64,000 nucleotides of DNA from an uncultured Clostridia bacterium (GCA_932222125.1 CAKNZJ010000249.1:62001-126000); one strand, 5' to 3'; shown: positions 16,255 through 24,985, counted from the first letter of the stretch. Notes: generated by a model not told the origin, from the letters alone. Numbers and translations: made by a program.

Positions 16255-18320
16255 TGGGGATCAAAAAGCTGGTTCAATTTATCTTGGTGGCGTTATGGAT
16301 GGCTTTGCTATACGGCACAGACGCTCGCTACCAGGTATATATCGTGTGCGGGATTGTGGCGGCGTTCTCTCTCTACCGATTTGGGAATCAGGCCAAGGCA
16401 GGAGATAAGGTGACAATTCGTGTGCTTGCAGTGGTTTTGGCATTCCTTGTTCTGCTGGCTAACTATCCGGTTTATAAAGAGGGCCACATGGCCTACAATG
16501 TGGCCCTCTTTACCCTGCTGCTCGTGGGAGGAGCACAGGTATTCCAATCCATCTCCATTCTGTTGTTTCACTGGTTTGACTGCGAAAAAAGAGCAAAGGT
16601 GCAGGACATCACCAGCAGGAAAGAGCGGCTCTGTTTCTTTTTGGGGCCCTTTATCCTCATCGCGGTGATTGATCTGGGCTATTTATTTTTGGCCGCGTAT
16701 CCGGGGGTTTTGACGCCAGACAGTGTAAGCCAAGTGAGACAGCTGATGACGAATGTGTATTCCAACCATCATCCCTTTTGGCATACCATGCTGATCAAGC
16801 TGTGGATCAGCGTTGGGTTGACCATCTTTGGAAACATGAACGCCGCAGTTGTTCTGTACTCTGTGTTTCAGATTCTCTGTATGGCAGCCATATTTGCCTT
16901 TGTGGTGCTGACCATTTACCAGTCGTCCCACAGGCCGCTGTATGCCATCCTCGCCTGGGTTTATTTCGCGGTGATGCCATATCACATCGCATACAGCTGC
17001 ACTATGTGGAAGGATGTTCTGTTTGGAGCTTGTGTGGCACTGTTGATCACCGCAGTGTTTCGCATTTTGACAAGGGTAGGCCGGCAGAACTGGATAAACT
17101 ATTTCGTGTTGTGTGTCAGCGGTATAGGGACTGGTATCTTACGGAGCAACGGATGGCTGGCGTTGGCTGTATCCGGGGTTGTCTTTGCCATTTGCTTGAG
17201 AAGGAAGAACGCCAAAATAGTGGTGACGGTATTGAGTTTGATCGTTATTTCAGGGATCATCAAGGGACCTGTGATTAAGCTGTTGGATGTGAGTGATCCT
17301 GCATTTGCGGAATCGCTCTCCATTCCCATACAGCAGGTCGCCAGGGTAATTGCTGACGGCAAGGAGCTAACTGAGGATCAAAGGGAGCTGATTGAGCAGG
17401 TTATTCCCATGGAACTGTTGGCGAAAGATTATAAAAGCTATATTTCAGACCCAATCAAAGGGGTGCTTTCAAAGGCGGAAGCCGGAGCATATTTACAAGA
17501 ACGCAAGGGGGATTTTTTCAGACTTTGGCTTACCCTAGGAATGCGGTATCCTGGAGAGTATGTCAAGGCATGGGTGGACCAGACCAAGGGGTATTGGAAC
17601 GGGGGATATGATTACCCGTATGTGGCTTTAGATATAAAGGCATCAGCAGGGGAATATGGCATATCACAGGTTATAAACAGCCCCATAGTGGCGCGGCTGT
17701 TCCGGGGTTATTTTGGAATATTTAGACCAGTGTTTGGAACCGTACTCAGCATTGGCATATACGTCTGGCTGGTACTGATTATATTTGCGTATCTGATCAA
17801 CAGGAGAAATGTCAACGCACTGCTCTGTGTACCAATCATCGCCATCGTATTGACCTTGTTGGTGGCAACTCCAGTGGCATATGAGTTCAGATACATCTAC
17901 GCTATCTTTACCAGCATTCCGTTGTTGCTGTACGTGGCCCGTGAGTTTCCCACCTTCGCAAAAGGTGCAGCGGAGGACTGTGAAAAATATGGCGGAACAC
18001 AGAAAAAAGCAAGGGCCAGAACCGTTTCCGGTTCTGGCCCTTGCAGATTACCAATCCTTTTCAAAGGTCAGATTCCAGTCGACGGAATAAGGATTGTGCG
18101 CATCTGCTTTGAGGGTTTCAAAAATCTCTTTGCGCTCGTAGGAGTCAGAATCAGGGTTTTGAATATCATCCTCATTCCAATACTGGAAGCCGTAGAGATA
18201 GCTTTGCACCATCTCATCCCAAGAGGAAAAGGTGGACTGGAGCCGGGTGGCGACCTCCAGAGAGGCGTCCATGGCCTCCTCATAGGTGTAGTACCCAGCC
18301 AGGTAGTACCAGGCGCATAG
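16254..18320 (+). CDS. Large polytopic membrane protein, DUF6020-like (GT-C type); stop codon apparently lost
   Basis: About 12 hydrophobic segments occupy residues 5-570. The motifs GVLTPDSVSQVRQLMTNVYS, HHPFWHTML, YSCTMWKDVLFGA and LRSNGWLAL suggest a DUF6020-type protein with a GT-C-like fold, fitting transfer of a sugar from the lipid carrier made by the preceding GT2. The natural end appears to be near residue 585. Beyond that the frame runs through a 16-bp hairpin (18009-18044) and about 270 bases antisense to the DUF1266 gene, giving a tail unlike any membrane protein. A lost stop or a frameshift near 17980-18005 is likely. The start follows AAAAGGAG. Confidence 0.75.
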   Translation: MGIKKLVQFILVALWMALLYGTDARYQVYIVCGIVAAFSLYRFGNQAKAGDKVTIRVLAVVLAFLVLLANYPVYKEGHMAYNVALFTLLLVGGAQVFQSISILLFHWFDCEKRAKVQDITSRKERLCFFLGPFILIAVIDLGYLFLAAYPGVLTPDSVSQVRQLMTNVYSNHHPFWHTMLIKLWISVGLTIFGNMNAAVVLYSVFQILCMAAIFAFVVLTIYQSSHRPLYAILAWVYFAVMPYHIAYSCTMWKDVLFGACVALLITAVFRILTRVGRQNWINYFVLCVSGIGTGILRSNGWLALAVSGVVFAICLRRKNAKIVVTVLSLIVISGIIKGPVIKLLDVSDPAFAESLSIPIQQVARVIADGKELTEDQRELIEQVIPMELLAKDYKSYISDPIKGVLSKAEAGAYLQERKGDFFRLWLTLGMRYPGEYVKAWVDQTKGYWNGGYDYPYVALDIKASAGEYGISQVINSPIVARLFRGYFGIFRPVFGTVLSIGIYVWLVLIIFAYLINRRNVNALLCVPIIAIVLTLLVATPVAYEFRYIYAIFTSIPLLLYVAREFPTFAKGAAEDCEKYGGTQKKARARTVSGSGPCRLPILFKGQIPVDGIRIVRICFEGFKNLFALVGVRIRVLNIILIPILEAVEIALHHLIPRGKGGLEPGGDLQRGVHGLLIGVVPSQVVPGA
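18009..18044 (-). terminator. Strong terminator of the DUF1266 gene
   Basis: A perfect 16-bp stem with a TTTC loop. Read on the minus strand it is followed by TTTTTTCT; on the plus strand there is no T-run. Confidence 0.88.
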
Positions 18321-18803
18321 ATTCATTGCCCGACTCAGATCCCAGCCTACGATGGCGCTGTCGCCGAACTGGGCGTGGGCATCGTATATCACCAGGAAGA
18401 AGGGGGCGTCCTCCTCGGAAATCCCATAAGACAGTATTTCCAGAAGGTCATCCCGGGTCAGATCATCCATCTCAAACTCACGAAAATTGGCCAGAAGCTG
18501 GGCGTTATGTCCCTCCTCCAGTAGCCACTGGAGGGTTTCATCTGCCGAGGCCCTGTCGACTACATCCCAGCTCTGCTCTAAGAGGTCGATCACCTGGACT
18601 TTGGACAGAGCATTGGCTTCTACGCCGCCTATCAGATTGAGATCGCCGCCATTTTTTGTGGTGAGAACAGCATAGGTGGCATTGAACCAACGCAGGGTAT
18701 CCGATGAGACGGGGGACTCCTTGCCGCCTGTGGTATTGCAGCCGGGCAACAGGATAAGTAGGGCCAGCGCCATGGCCAGTATGGAACAGACCGTTTTTTT
18801 CAT
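18048..18803 (-). CDS. DUF1266 lipoprotein
   Basis: A 251-residue protein that begins MKKTVCSILAMALALLILLP followed by Gly-Cys, a lipobox at residues 19-22, so it should be exported and lipid-anchored. The remainder matches the DUF1266 pattern: LRWFNATYAVLT, a middle part with DDLTRDDLLEILSYGISEED, FGDSAIVGWDLSRAMNLCAW and AGYYTYEEAMDASLEVATRL. The function of DUF1266 is unknown. ATG at 18803 follows GGGAGG; a longer upstream extension would bury the signal peptide. It stands alone between its own promoter and terminator. Confidence 0.85.
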   Translation of the reverse strand: MKKTVCSILAMALALLILLPGCNTTGGKESPVSSDTLRWFNATYAVLTTKNGGDLNLIGGVEANALSKVQVIDLLEQSWDVVDRASADETLQWLLEEGHNAQLLANFREFEMDDLTRDDLLEILSYGISEEDAPFFLVIYDAHAQFGDSAIVGWDLSRAMNLCAWYYLAGYYTYEEAMDASLEVATRLQSTFSSWDEMVQSYLYGFQYWNEDDIQNPDSDSYERKEIFETLKADAHNPYSVDWNLTFEKDW

Positions 18804-18899
18804 TAGATTTTTCCTCCCTGATTCATCTCTCATGCACAGTGGCCGGATAGAGGTAGCTGCTCTTATCCTGCCACAGAATGGGACGTAATGTCTCAATAT

Positions 18900-18928
18900 A
18901 TTTTAATGAAGCTGCATCCCAAAGTCAA
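18900..18928 (-). promoter_or_regulatory. Promoter of the DUF1266 lipoprotein
   Basis: On the minus strand TTGACT and TAAAAT are spaced by 17 bases. The leader is about 90 bases. The stretch 18929-19130 up to the trp promoter holds nothing I recognise. Confidence 0.7.
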
Positions 18929-19130
18929 GTGAGCGACAGGTTTGCTCTTGTGAAGATGGCGCGGACGGCACACAACTCCGGTCGCTTCACTAACGCGCCT
19001 TGTATCAGGTAGACGCCGGTGGTGACGTGAAAAAGAACAAATTGGAGATGATGGAGGCATTGCAAAAGGTGAGAAAGATGATAGTGGGCTTGTGGATGTA
19101 TTGGGGTTAGGGAGGTGAGAGGAAAGGGGG

Positions 19131-19159
19131 TTGACTTTTGCCGCACAGTGGTTTATGAT
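19131..19159 (+). promoter_or_regulatory. Promoter of the trpBA operon
   Basis: TTGACT (19131-19136), 17 bases, TATGAT (19154-19159), immediately upstream of the T-box leader. Confidence 0.75.
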
Positions 19160-19165
19160 AATGAC

Positions 19166-19457
19166 AATTCAATCTGTTGTTCTTGAAACCGTTGAAGCGG
19201 AGATAACGGCGGCGATGCTCTCACAGAGAGTCCGGGTGGCTGGGAACCGGGCAGAAAACAAACCGTCAAATGGACCGCTGAGGGCGCAGTCAAAGGCTAT
19301 GGCCGAGTATTCTGCGACGTTTGGGCACACGTCAGTTGCCGGGGATATGTTGGTATCCTGCTAAGGGCATGGCTGATAGGCTGTGAATCAAGGTGGCACC
19401 GCGGATAATTGTTTATTCGTCCTTGACAGAATTTATTTTCTGCCAAGGACTTTTTTT
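19166..19457 (+). promoter_or_regulatory. Tryptophan T-box riboswitch with terminator
   Basis: The leader contains the invariant T-box sequence AGGTGGCACCGCGG (19391-19404), whose NCCA-binding bulge pairs with uncharged tRNA, and a Stem I region from about 19185. The likely specifier codon is TGG at 19271-19273, in the AAATGGACC context usual for a specifier loop, so the sensed tRNA is tRNA-Trp. The terminator stem (GTCCTTG/CAAGGAC plus CAGAA/TTCTG, 19419-19450) ends in seven T. When tryptophan is short, antitermination should switch on trpBA. About 200 bases of unassigned leader follow before trpB. Confidence 0.92.
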
Positions 19458-19663
19458 ATCCCTTTGGTTAGGGGGATGGACAGGGGGGCAGAGGGTGAGG
19501 AGGCAGTCCAATGATGTACCATCAAGGAAGGGATAGGTGCTGGGTATGGTATGCGCCGACCGATAGAAGTGGGATTTGGAGTGGAGACCGATGGCGAGCC
19601 GGTCAAGGGAAGGATTGATACTGCGGCAGAACAAATGCATGGTAAAGAACAGGAGGAATGTAT

Positions 19664-20854
19664 ATGACAAACCAGGCGGGGCGCTTTGGCGTCCACGGCG
19701 GACAGTATGTCCCGGAGATCTTGATGAATACACTGAACGAGTTGGAGCGGGCGTATAACCACTATAAGAACGATCCGCAGTTCCAGAGGGAACTGACCAA
19801 TCTGCTCCAGGAATATGGGGGCAGGCCATCCCGGTTATACTTGGCCCAAAAGCTGACCAAGAAGCTAGGTGGGGCGAAGATTTATCTAAAGCGGGAGGAT
19901 CTCAACCATACCGGTTCCCACAAGATCAATAATGTGCTGGGGCAAGCTCTGTTGGCAAAGAAGATGGGCAAAGGCAGATTGATCGCGGAGACAGGCGCCG
20001 GACAGCACGGGGTGGCCACCGCCACTGCCGCGGCTCTGATGGACATGGAGTGCGTGATATTTATGGGGGAGGAGGATACCAGACGGCAGGCACTGAATGT
20101 CTATAAAATGCGCCTGCTGGGAGCGAAGGTGATACCGGTGAGGGAGGGCACGGCCACCCTGAAGGATGCCGTATCTCAGGCAATGGGGGAGTGGGTTAGC
20201 CGTATAGATGACACCCACTACTGTCTGGGCTCTGCGGTGGGGCCCCATCCATTTCCCGCCATGGTCCGGGACTTCCAGGCGGTGATCTCCAGAGAGATCA
20301 GGGAGCAAATTATAGAGAAGGAGGGAAGGCTACCTGATGCGGTGATTGCCTGTGTGGGGGGAGGATCCAATGCTATTGGAAGCTTCTACCACTTTATTGA
20401 GGATCGGGAGGTAGCCCTCATTGGCTGCGAGGCCGCCGGCAGAGGGGTGGATACGTTGGAGACGGCGGCCACCGTCAATACGGGCAGGCTGGGTATTTTT
20501 CACGGCATGAAATCCTACTTCTGCCAGGATGGCTATGGGCAGATTGCCCCGGTCTACTCCATTTCTGCCGGGTTGGACTATCCCGGAGTTGGGCCTGAGC
20601 ACGCCCACCTCTATGACTTGGGCCGAGCCAAATATGTACCCATCACCGATGACGAGGCGGTGGAGGCATTTGAAGTGCTTTCCCGGGAGGAGGGAATCAT
20701 CCCGGCGATTGAGTCGTCCCATGCCATAGCCTATGGAATGAGGCTGGCTCCCCAGATGGGACAGGATCAGATCATTGTGATCACGCTGTCCGGCCGGGGG
20801 GATAAAGATTGTGCTGCCATTGCCCGATACAGGGGGGAGGATATCTATGAGTAA
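19664..20854 (+). CDS. trpB: Tryptophan synthase beta chain
   Basis: TrpB condenses indole with serine using pyridoxal phosphate. The 396-residue protein is a canonical TrpB1: the N-terminal GRFGVHGGQYVPEILM motif, the PLP lysine in HTGSHKINN near residue 85, ETGAGQHGVATATAA, the phosphate-binding glycine loop VGGGSNAIG and a normal C terminus. I chose ATG at 19664, seven bases after AGGAGG; ATG at 19658 is too close to that site. It overlaps trpA by eight bases. No other trp genes are in the operon, which suggests the cell may use scavenged indole or have the rest of the pathway elsewhere. Confidence 0.97.
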   Translation: MTNQAGRFGVHGGQYVPEILMNTLNELERAYNHYKNDPQFQRELTNLLQEYGGRPSRLYLAQKLTKKLGGAKIYLKREDLNHTGSHKINNVLGQALLAKKMGKGRLIAETGAGQHGVATATAAALMDMECVIFMGEEDTRRQALNVYKMRLLGAKVIPVREGTATLKDAVSQAMGEWVSRIDDTHYCLGSAVGPHPFPAMVRDFQAVISREIREQIIEKEGRLPDAVIACVGGGSNAIGSFYHFIEDREVALIGCEAAGRGVDTLETAATVNTGRLGIFHGMKSYFCQDGYGQIAPVYSISAGLDYPGVGPEHAHLYDLGRAKYVPITDDEAVEAFEVLSREEGIIPAIESSHAIAYGMRLAPQMGQDQIIVITLSGRGDKDCAAIARYRGEDIYE

Positions 20855-21623
20855 GATACAAGGAGCATTCCAAAACGGAAAGGCTTTGATGCCGTTTCTC
20901 ACTTGTGGGGACCCGGATTTGGGCACCACCGCCCAGCTGGTTCGTGCCATGGCGGAGCATGGCGCTGATCTTATTGAGTTGGGAATCCCATTTTCTGATC
21001 CAACCGCCGTGAGTCCCCCGATACAAGAGGCCAACCTGCGGGCGTTGGCAGGAGGTGTTACAACAGACAGTGTCCTTCACTTAGTGCGGACGCTGCGCCA
21101 AGATGTGGATATCCCTCTGGTGTTCACGACCTATGCCAATGTGGTGTTTTCCTATGGTACGGAGCGATTTCTCTCCGCCTGCGCTGAAATCGGGGTGGAC
21201 GGGCTGAGCCTGACGGACGTTCCATATGAGGAGCGGGAGGATTTCTTGCCCCTGTGCCGGCAATATGGGGTAGACTTGATTGCCACGGTGGCCCCGACCT
21301 CTGGCAGCCGCGTTGCTGCCATTGCCAAGGAGGGCAGCGGATTTCTGTATATCATCTCCGGCCCTGGGAGGGATGGGGCGGATGGCGGTATCCGCAACGA
21401 TATTGCCGCCCTGGCTGCGCAGGCCAAGGCCAATGCCGCCATTCCGTGTGTAGTGAGCTGCGGCGTATCCACGCCGGAGCAGGTAGCCGCTGTGGCACGG
21501 CACGGGGATGGCATGGCAGTAGGGTCTGTCATCGTCAAGCTGGTGGCTGAATATGGGCGTGAAGCAGTCAGACCTGTGGCAGACTATGTGAGGAAGATGA
21601 AACAGAGTCTGGAGGGACTTTGA
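20847..21623 (+). CDS. trpA: Tryptophan synthase alpha chain, catalytic site altered
   Basis: The 258-residue protein has the TrpA TIM-barrel (MPFLTCGDPD, LIELGIPFSDPTA, IQEANLRALAGG, PLVFTTYANVVFSYG). Glu49 (E. coli numbering) is present in IELG. The motif that should supply Asp60 (DP-x-A-D/E-G-P) reads SDPTAVSPP, so the acidic residue is Val and the next Gly is Ser. Loop 6, normally GVTG with Thr183, reads GRDG (SGPGRDGADGG). Asp60 and Thr183 cooperate in cleaving indole-glycerol phosphate, so this subunit probably has little aldolase activity and may serve only to activate TrpB. It is otherwise full length and in frame, with GGGGAGG as ribosome site. Confidence 0.9.
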   Translation: MSKIQGAFQNGKALMPFLTCGDPDLGTTAQLVRAMAEHGADLIELGIPFSDPTAVSPPIQEANLRALAGGVTTDSVLHLVRTLRQDVDIPLVFTTYANVVFSYGTERFLSACAEIGVDGLSLTDVPYEEREDFLPLCRQYGVDLIATVAPTSGSRVAAIAKEGSGFLYIISGPGRDGADGGIRNDIAALAAQAKANAAIPCVVSCGVSTPEQVAAVARHGDGMAVGSVIVKLVAEYGREAVRPVADYVRKMKQSLEGL

Positions 21624-21641
21624 GGAAAACCATCCGCGGGA

Positions 21642-21703
21642 TATCTCATCTGGAAGGTCAAATATGTCAACCCAGTGGAAGATGAACGAAATCAGATGAG
21701 ATA
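21642..21703. repeat. 11-bp inverted repeat between trpA and the broken cupin gene
   Basis: TATCTCATCTG (21642-21652) is exactly complementary to CAGATGAGATA (21693-21703), 40 bases apart. There is no T-run; the role is unknown. Confidence 0.45.
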
Positions 21704-21741
21704 GGGAATACTACCCTTCACTCAAAACGCTGAAAGGAGCA

Positions 21742-22093
21742 GTGGATGAGATGGCACATATTAAAAATATAGAGCATGAAAAATGCTTGGAACTGGCGGT
21801 ACGAGTGATGGTGCAGCCGGGATAGATTGGTCAGCAAGACCCTGGCCCAGAACAACCATGTGAGCATGACCTTGTTCACCTTTTCCGAGGGGGAGAAATT
21901 TGGCGCCCATGACAGTGCGGGCAATGCGATGGTGCTGGTACTGGAGGGAAGGGGATGGTTTGCGGTAGACAGCAGGACATACGTCCTCTCTATGGGGGAG
22001 AGTTTAGTGATGCCGGCCAACAAGCCCCAGGGGGTGTTTGCAAACGAGGACTTTAAGATGCTCCTCACGGTGGTGTTTCCTGAGGAATGGTGA
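21742..22093 (+). pseudogene. Cupin-domain protein, broken
   Basis: From GTG 21742 or ATG 21751, behind AAAGGAG, the frame reads MAHIKNIEHEKCLELAV and then VQPG followed by TAG, where cupins of this type have Gln. Just after it one extra base shifts the frame; the match resumes as VSKTLAQNNHVSMTLFTFSE, then a jelly-roll with GEKFGAHDS, VLEGRGWF and MPANKPQGVF. Small cupins with this N terminus are common in Clostridia. A stub starting inside might still be made from 21827, but it lacks the first strand. Confidence 0.82.
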
Positions 22094-22214
22094 GCTGATA
22101 GGAGAGAGAAATCGATTGGACGATGTTCCCAATTCGGGGTAACGCTGTGGGATGTGGTTTGGTGGAGGCATGGGTTTGCTCCGGAGGCTGCGTGCCAAAT
22201 ATTGCTGAACTGTC

Positions 22215-22255
22215 AAAGGACATGGAGGGCCGCACTTTGCCTCTATGTCCTTTTT
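22215..22255 (+). terminator. Intrinsic terminator upstream of the P-type ATPase
   Basis: AAAGGACAT/ATGTCCTTT with an inner GAGG/CCTC stem, followed by TT. The stretch 22094-22214 before it has no gene. Confidence 0.85.
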
Positions 22256-22296
22256 AGCATGAATAAAAAATTTATAAAACCTTTATAAAAGGGAAC

Positions 22297-22325
22297 TTTA
22301 CGCGTGACCTTGTTTGTGGTATGCT
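22297..22325 (+). promoter_or_regulatory. Possible promoter of the P-type ATPase
   Basis: TTTACG and TATGCT spaced by 17 bases. Two direct copies of TTTATAAAA lie just upstream (about 22270-22290). Confidence 0.4.
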
Positions 22326-22408
22326 GAAAATGGAAATATATACAGGGATTTGGTGGGGATGGACGGCCAGCTCCCAGGCAAAACCATAAAGAGAAGGAAA
22401 TTGTATCT

Positions 22409-24910
22409 ATGGCAGTGCGAAAGACAAGAACCATGATTTCCCGGAGGGGAATGGGAGGGGAGGGACAGGAGCCGCCCACCCCCAAGCGCATGGAACGGGT
22501 GTTCCCAGACCCCAGGCAGGGGCTGAGCTGCACTCAAGCGGATAAGCTGCTGGAAAACGGCTATGGAAATGCTGCCGAGGACGCCAACGCGAAGACTGTG
22601 GGAGAGATCGTCCGGGAAAACACGCTGACCTTTTTCAACCTGGTGTTTGTAGTGCTGGCAGTGCTGTTGATTATTGCGGGCAATTTCCGGGATATGTTTT
22701 TTTTGGCCATTGCCGCAGTGAACTCACTGATCGGCATCATTCAGCAGCTTCGATCCCGAGCCACGCTGGCCAAGTTGAATCTGCTGGCTCAGGCCAGGGT
22801 GAAGGTGCTGCGAGATGGAAAGCTGGGAACGGTGCCTTTGCACAAACTGGTGCGGGAGGACATCGTGGAACTGGCGGCGGGGGATCAGATCCCTGCCGAT
22901 GGCCCGGTGATGGCCGGTCAGGTAACGGTGAATGAGGCCCTTATCACCGGTGAGGCAGACCCAATCGCCAAGCATCCAGGTGACAAACTGCTATCTGGTA
23001 GCTTTGTGGTGTCGGGAACGTGTCGGGCTAGAATGGACTATGTGGGGGCAAATAGCTATGCCTCCCGGCTGGCATTGGAAGCAAAAGCGGATCAGGGTGT
23101 GGGACGTTCAGAGATGATGAGGTCCTTGGATCGGCTGATCCGGGTGATCGGCTTTGCCCTTATCCCAATCGGAATTGCCTTGTTTTGCAATGAGTTTTTT
23201 ATCCAGGAGCAAGGGTTCTCCACCGCCGTTACCTCAATGGTGGCAGCCTTGGTGGGCATGATTCCAGAGGGGCTGTACCTGCTCACCAGTGTGGCACTGG
23301 CGGTGTCTGTCATGTGGCTGGCCCGACGCAAGGTGCTGGTCCATGAGATGAGCGCGGTGGAGACCTTGGCCCGGGTAGATGTGCTGTGTGTGGACAAGAC
23401 GGGCACCATCACTCAGCCGGATATGTCGGTGCGGGAAGTGGTGTACCTGGATCAGGACCTGTTTCCCGCCAGTATGGTAGAGGATATCTTTAACGCATAT
23501 TACCGGGCAATGGATGCGGACAACGATACGGCCATGGCCATGGCTCAGCATTTTGACCGTCCCTCCCATTGGCAAGCAGAGCATATTGTCCCCTTTTCCT
23601 CTGCCTACAAGTGGTCGGCGGCGGTATTTCGGGGACATGGAGCCTTTGTAGTGGGGGCTCCTGAGTTTATTATGGGCAAGCGATATGCTGATTTGCAGCC
23701 TATCGTAGCGCCTTATCAGGGGGAGGGATGCCGGGTGCTGCTGCTGGCAAAGTGCTCCTCGCCTCCCAGCGCCGAACAGGGGCTGGCTGGGCCGGTTCAA
23801 CCGGTGGCGCTGGCGGTACTCACCAACCCGATTCGTCCGGAGGCTCCTGATACGTTCCGGTACTTTGCCAAGCAAGGGGTAGATATCAAGGTCATCTCAG
23901 GAGACAATCCCGCCACAGTGTCCGCCGTGGCCATCCAGGCGGGGATACAGGGGGGGGAGCGCTTTGTGGACGCCGCCGCCTTAAAGGAACCTGGGGACTA
24001 TGCCCGGGCGATAGAGGAGTTCACCGTATTTGGGCGGGTGACCCCAGATCAAAAGCGTAAGCTGGTGCAAGCCCTGCAAAGGGCGGGACACACCGTGGCC
24101 ATGACCGGGGATGGGGTAAACGATGTGTTGGCATTAAAGGATGCCGACTGCGGAATTGCCATGGCCTCTGGAGCGGAAGCCGCCTGCCAAGTGGCTCAGG
24201 TGGTGCTGCTCAGTTCTAACTTTGCCGCCATGCCCAAGGTGGTGGAGGAAGGAAGACGGGTCATCAACAATATCCAGCGGGCAGCAGCCCTCTATCTGGT
24301 CAAAAATATCATGTCCTTCTTTCTGGCGCTCATTACTTTGTTTGCTGGCTTTCCCTATCCGTTTGTCCCCATTCAGCTCACCCTAATCAGCGCGGTTACC
24401 ATCGGCATTCCCTCTTTTCTGCTGGCGCTGGAACCAAACCGGGAGATTGTGAAGGGCCGGTTTATGCAAAATGTGTTGCGGCGGGCTTTGCCGGGAGGCC
24501 TGACAAACATTGTGCTCATCGTGGGCATTGAGCTGTTTACCTTTGCCTTTACCTTTCAGAGAGCCACCCTATCCACCCTGGCTACAGTGCTGATGGGAGT
24601 GGTTGGACTGCTGGTGCTGTACTATATTTCCAGGCCGCTGGACTGGAAACGCTGGACTTTGCTTGGCGCTATGACGGTGAGTTTTCTGATAGCGGTGCTG
24701 CGGTTTGGCAGCGTGTTCCAGCTCACACTGCTGGACTTTCAGTCCACCCTGGTCATCACGGTGTTTCTATTGCTGGCCCCCTCCGTCATCTTTGTGTTTG
24801 AGAGGATGTTTGAGATAGGCAGCACTGCCCTTGGCCTGTGGTCCAAGCGGGCCCGATGGATTGGGAAGAAGCGGCGCCGTCTTGGGAAAGGGGATCGGGT
24901 ACTGGATTGA
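22409..24910 (+). CDS. Cation-translocating P-type ATPase (CtpE-like)
   Basis: An 833-residue P-type ATPase. Visible motifs are the actuator-domain TGEAD (TGES position), the membrane motif MIPEGLYLLTSVALAVSVMW, the phosphorylation site DKTGTITQPD near residue 330, the nucleotide-domain KWSAA and the hinge MTGDGVNDVLALKDAD. The PEGL motif and the following VETLARVDVLCVDKTGT resemble mycobacterial CtpE, a calcium importer, more than K+/Cu+ pumps; no N-terminal metal-binding domain is present. It probably moves Ca2+ or a related divalent cation. The N terminus is basic and not a signal peptide. It is monocistronic. Confidence 0.92.
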   Translation: MAVRKTRTMISRRGMGGEGQEPPTPKRMERVFPDPRQGLSCTQADKLLENGYGNAAEDANAKTVGEIVRENTLTFFNLVFVVLAVLLIIAGNFRDMFFLAIAAVNSLIGIIQQLRSRATLAKLNLLAQARVKVLRDGKLGTVPLHKLVREDIVELAAGDQIPADGPVMAGQVTVNEALITGEADPIAKHPGDKLLSGSFVVSGTCRARMDYVGANSYASRLALEAKADQGVGRSEMMRSLDRLIRVIGFALIPIGIALFCNEFFIQEQGFSTAVTSMVAALVGMIPEGLYLLTSVALAVSVMWLARRKVLVHEMSAVETLARVDVLCVDKTGTITQPDMSVREVVYLDQDLFPASMVEDIFNAYYRAMDADNDTAMAMAQHFDRPSHWQAEHIVPFSSAYKWSAAVFRGHGAFVVGAPEFIMGKRYADLQPIVAPYQGEGCRVLLLAKCSSPPSAEQGLAGPVQPVALAVLTNPIRPEAPDTFRYFAKQGVDIKVISGDNPATVSAVAIQAGIQGGERFVDAAALKEPGDYARAIEEFTVFGRVTPDQKRKLVQALQRAGHTVAMTGDGVNDVLALKDADCGIAMASGAEAACQVAQVVLLSSNFAAMPKVVEEGRRVINNIQRAAALYLVKNIMSFFLALITLFAGFPYPFVPIQLTLISAVTIGIPSFLLALEPNREIVKGRFMQNVLRRALPGGLTNIVLIVGIELFTFAFTFQRATLSTLATVLMGVVGLLVLYYISRPLDWKRWTLLGAMTVSFLIAVLRFGSVFQLTLLDFQSTLVITVFLLLAPSVIFVFERMFEIGSTALGLWSKRARWIGKKRRRLGKGDRVLD

Positions 24911-24952
24911 CGGCTGCTGTGGGAGGCGATTTCCAATCAGGCTATACAGTGG

Positions 24953-24985
24953 ACGGTGGAGCGCTTAGGCGCCCCACCGTTTTTT
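24953..24985 (+). terminator. Intrinsic terminator after the P-type ATPase
   Basis: ACGGTGG/CCACCGT with inner GCGC/GCGC stem and a five-T run. Confidence 0.9.

Noticed and set aside
18009..18044. The hairpin as the plus-strand terminator of the DUF6020-like gene
   Set aside because: There is no T-run on the plus side; the T-run is on the minus side, directly after the DUF1266 gene.
21827..22093. Reading the cupin as an intact 88-residue gene
   Set aside because: Homology clearly continues upstream in another frame with a TAG in it, and the internal start has no ribosome site; a pseudogene is the better call.
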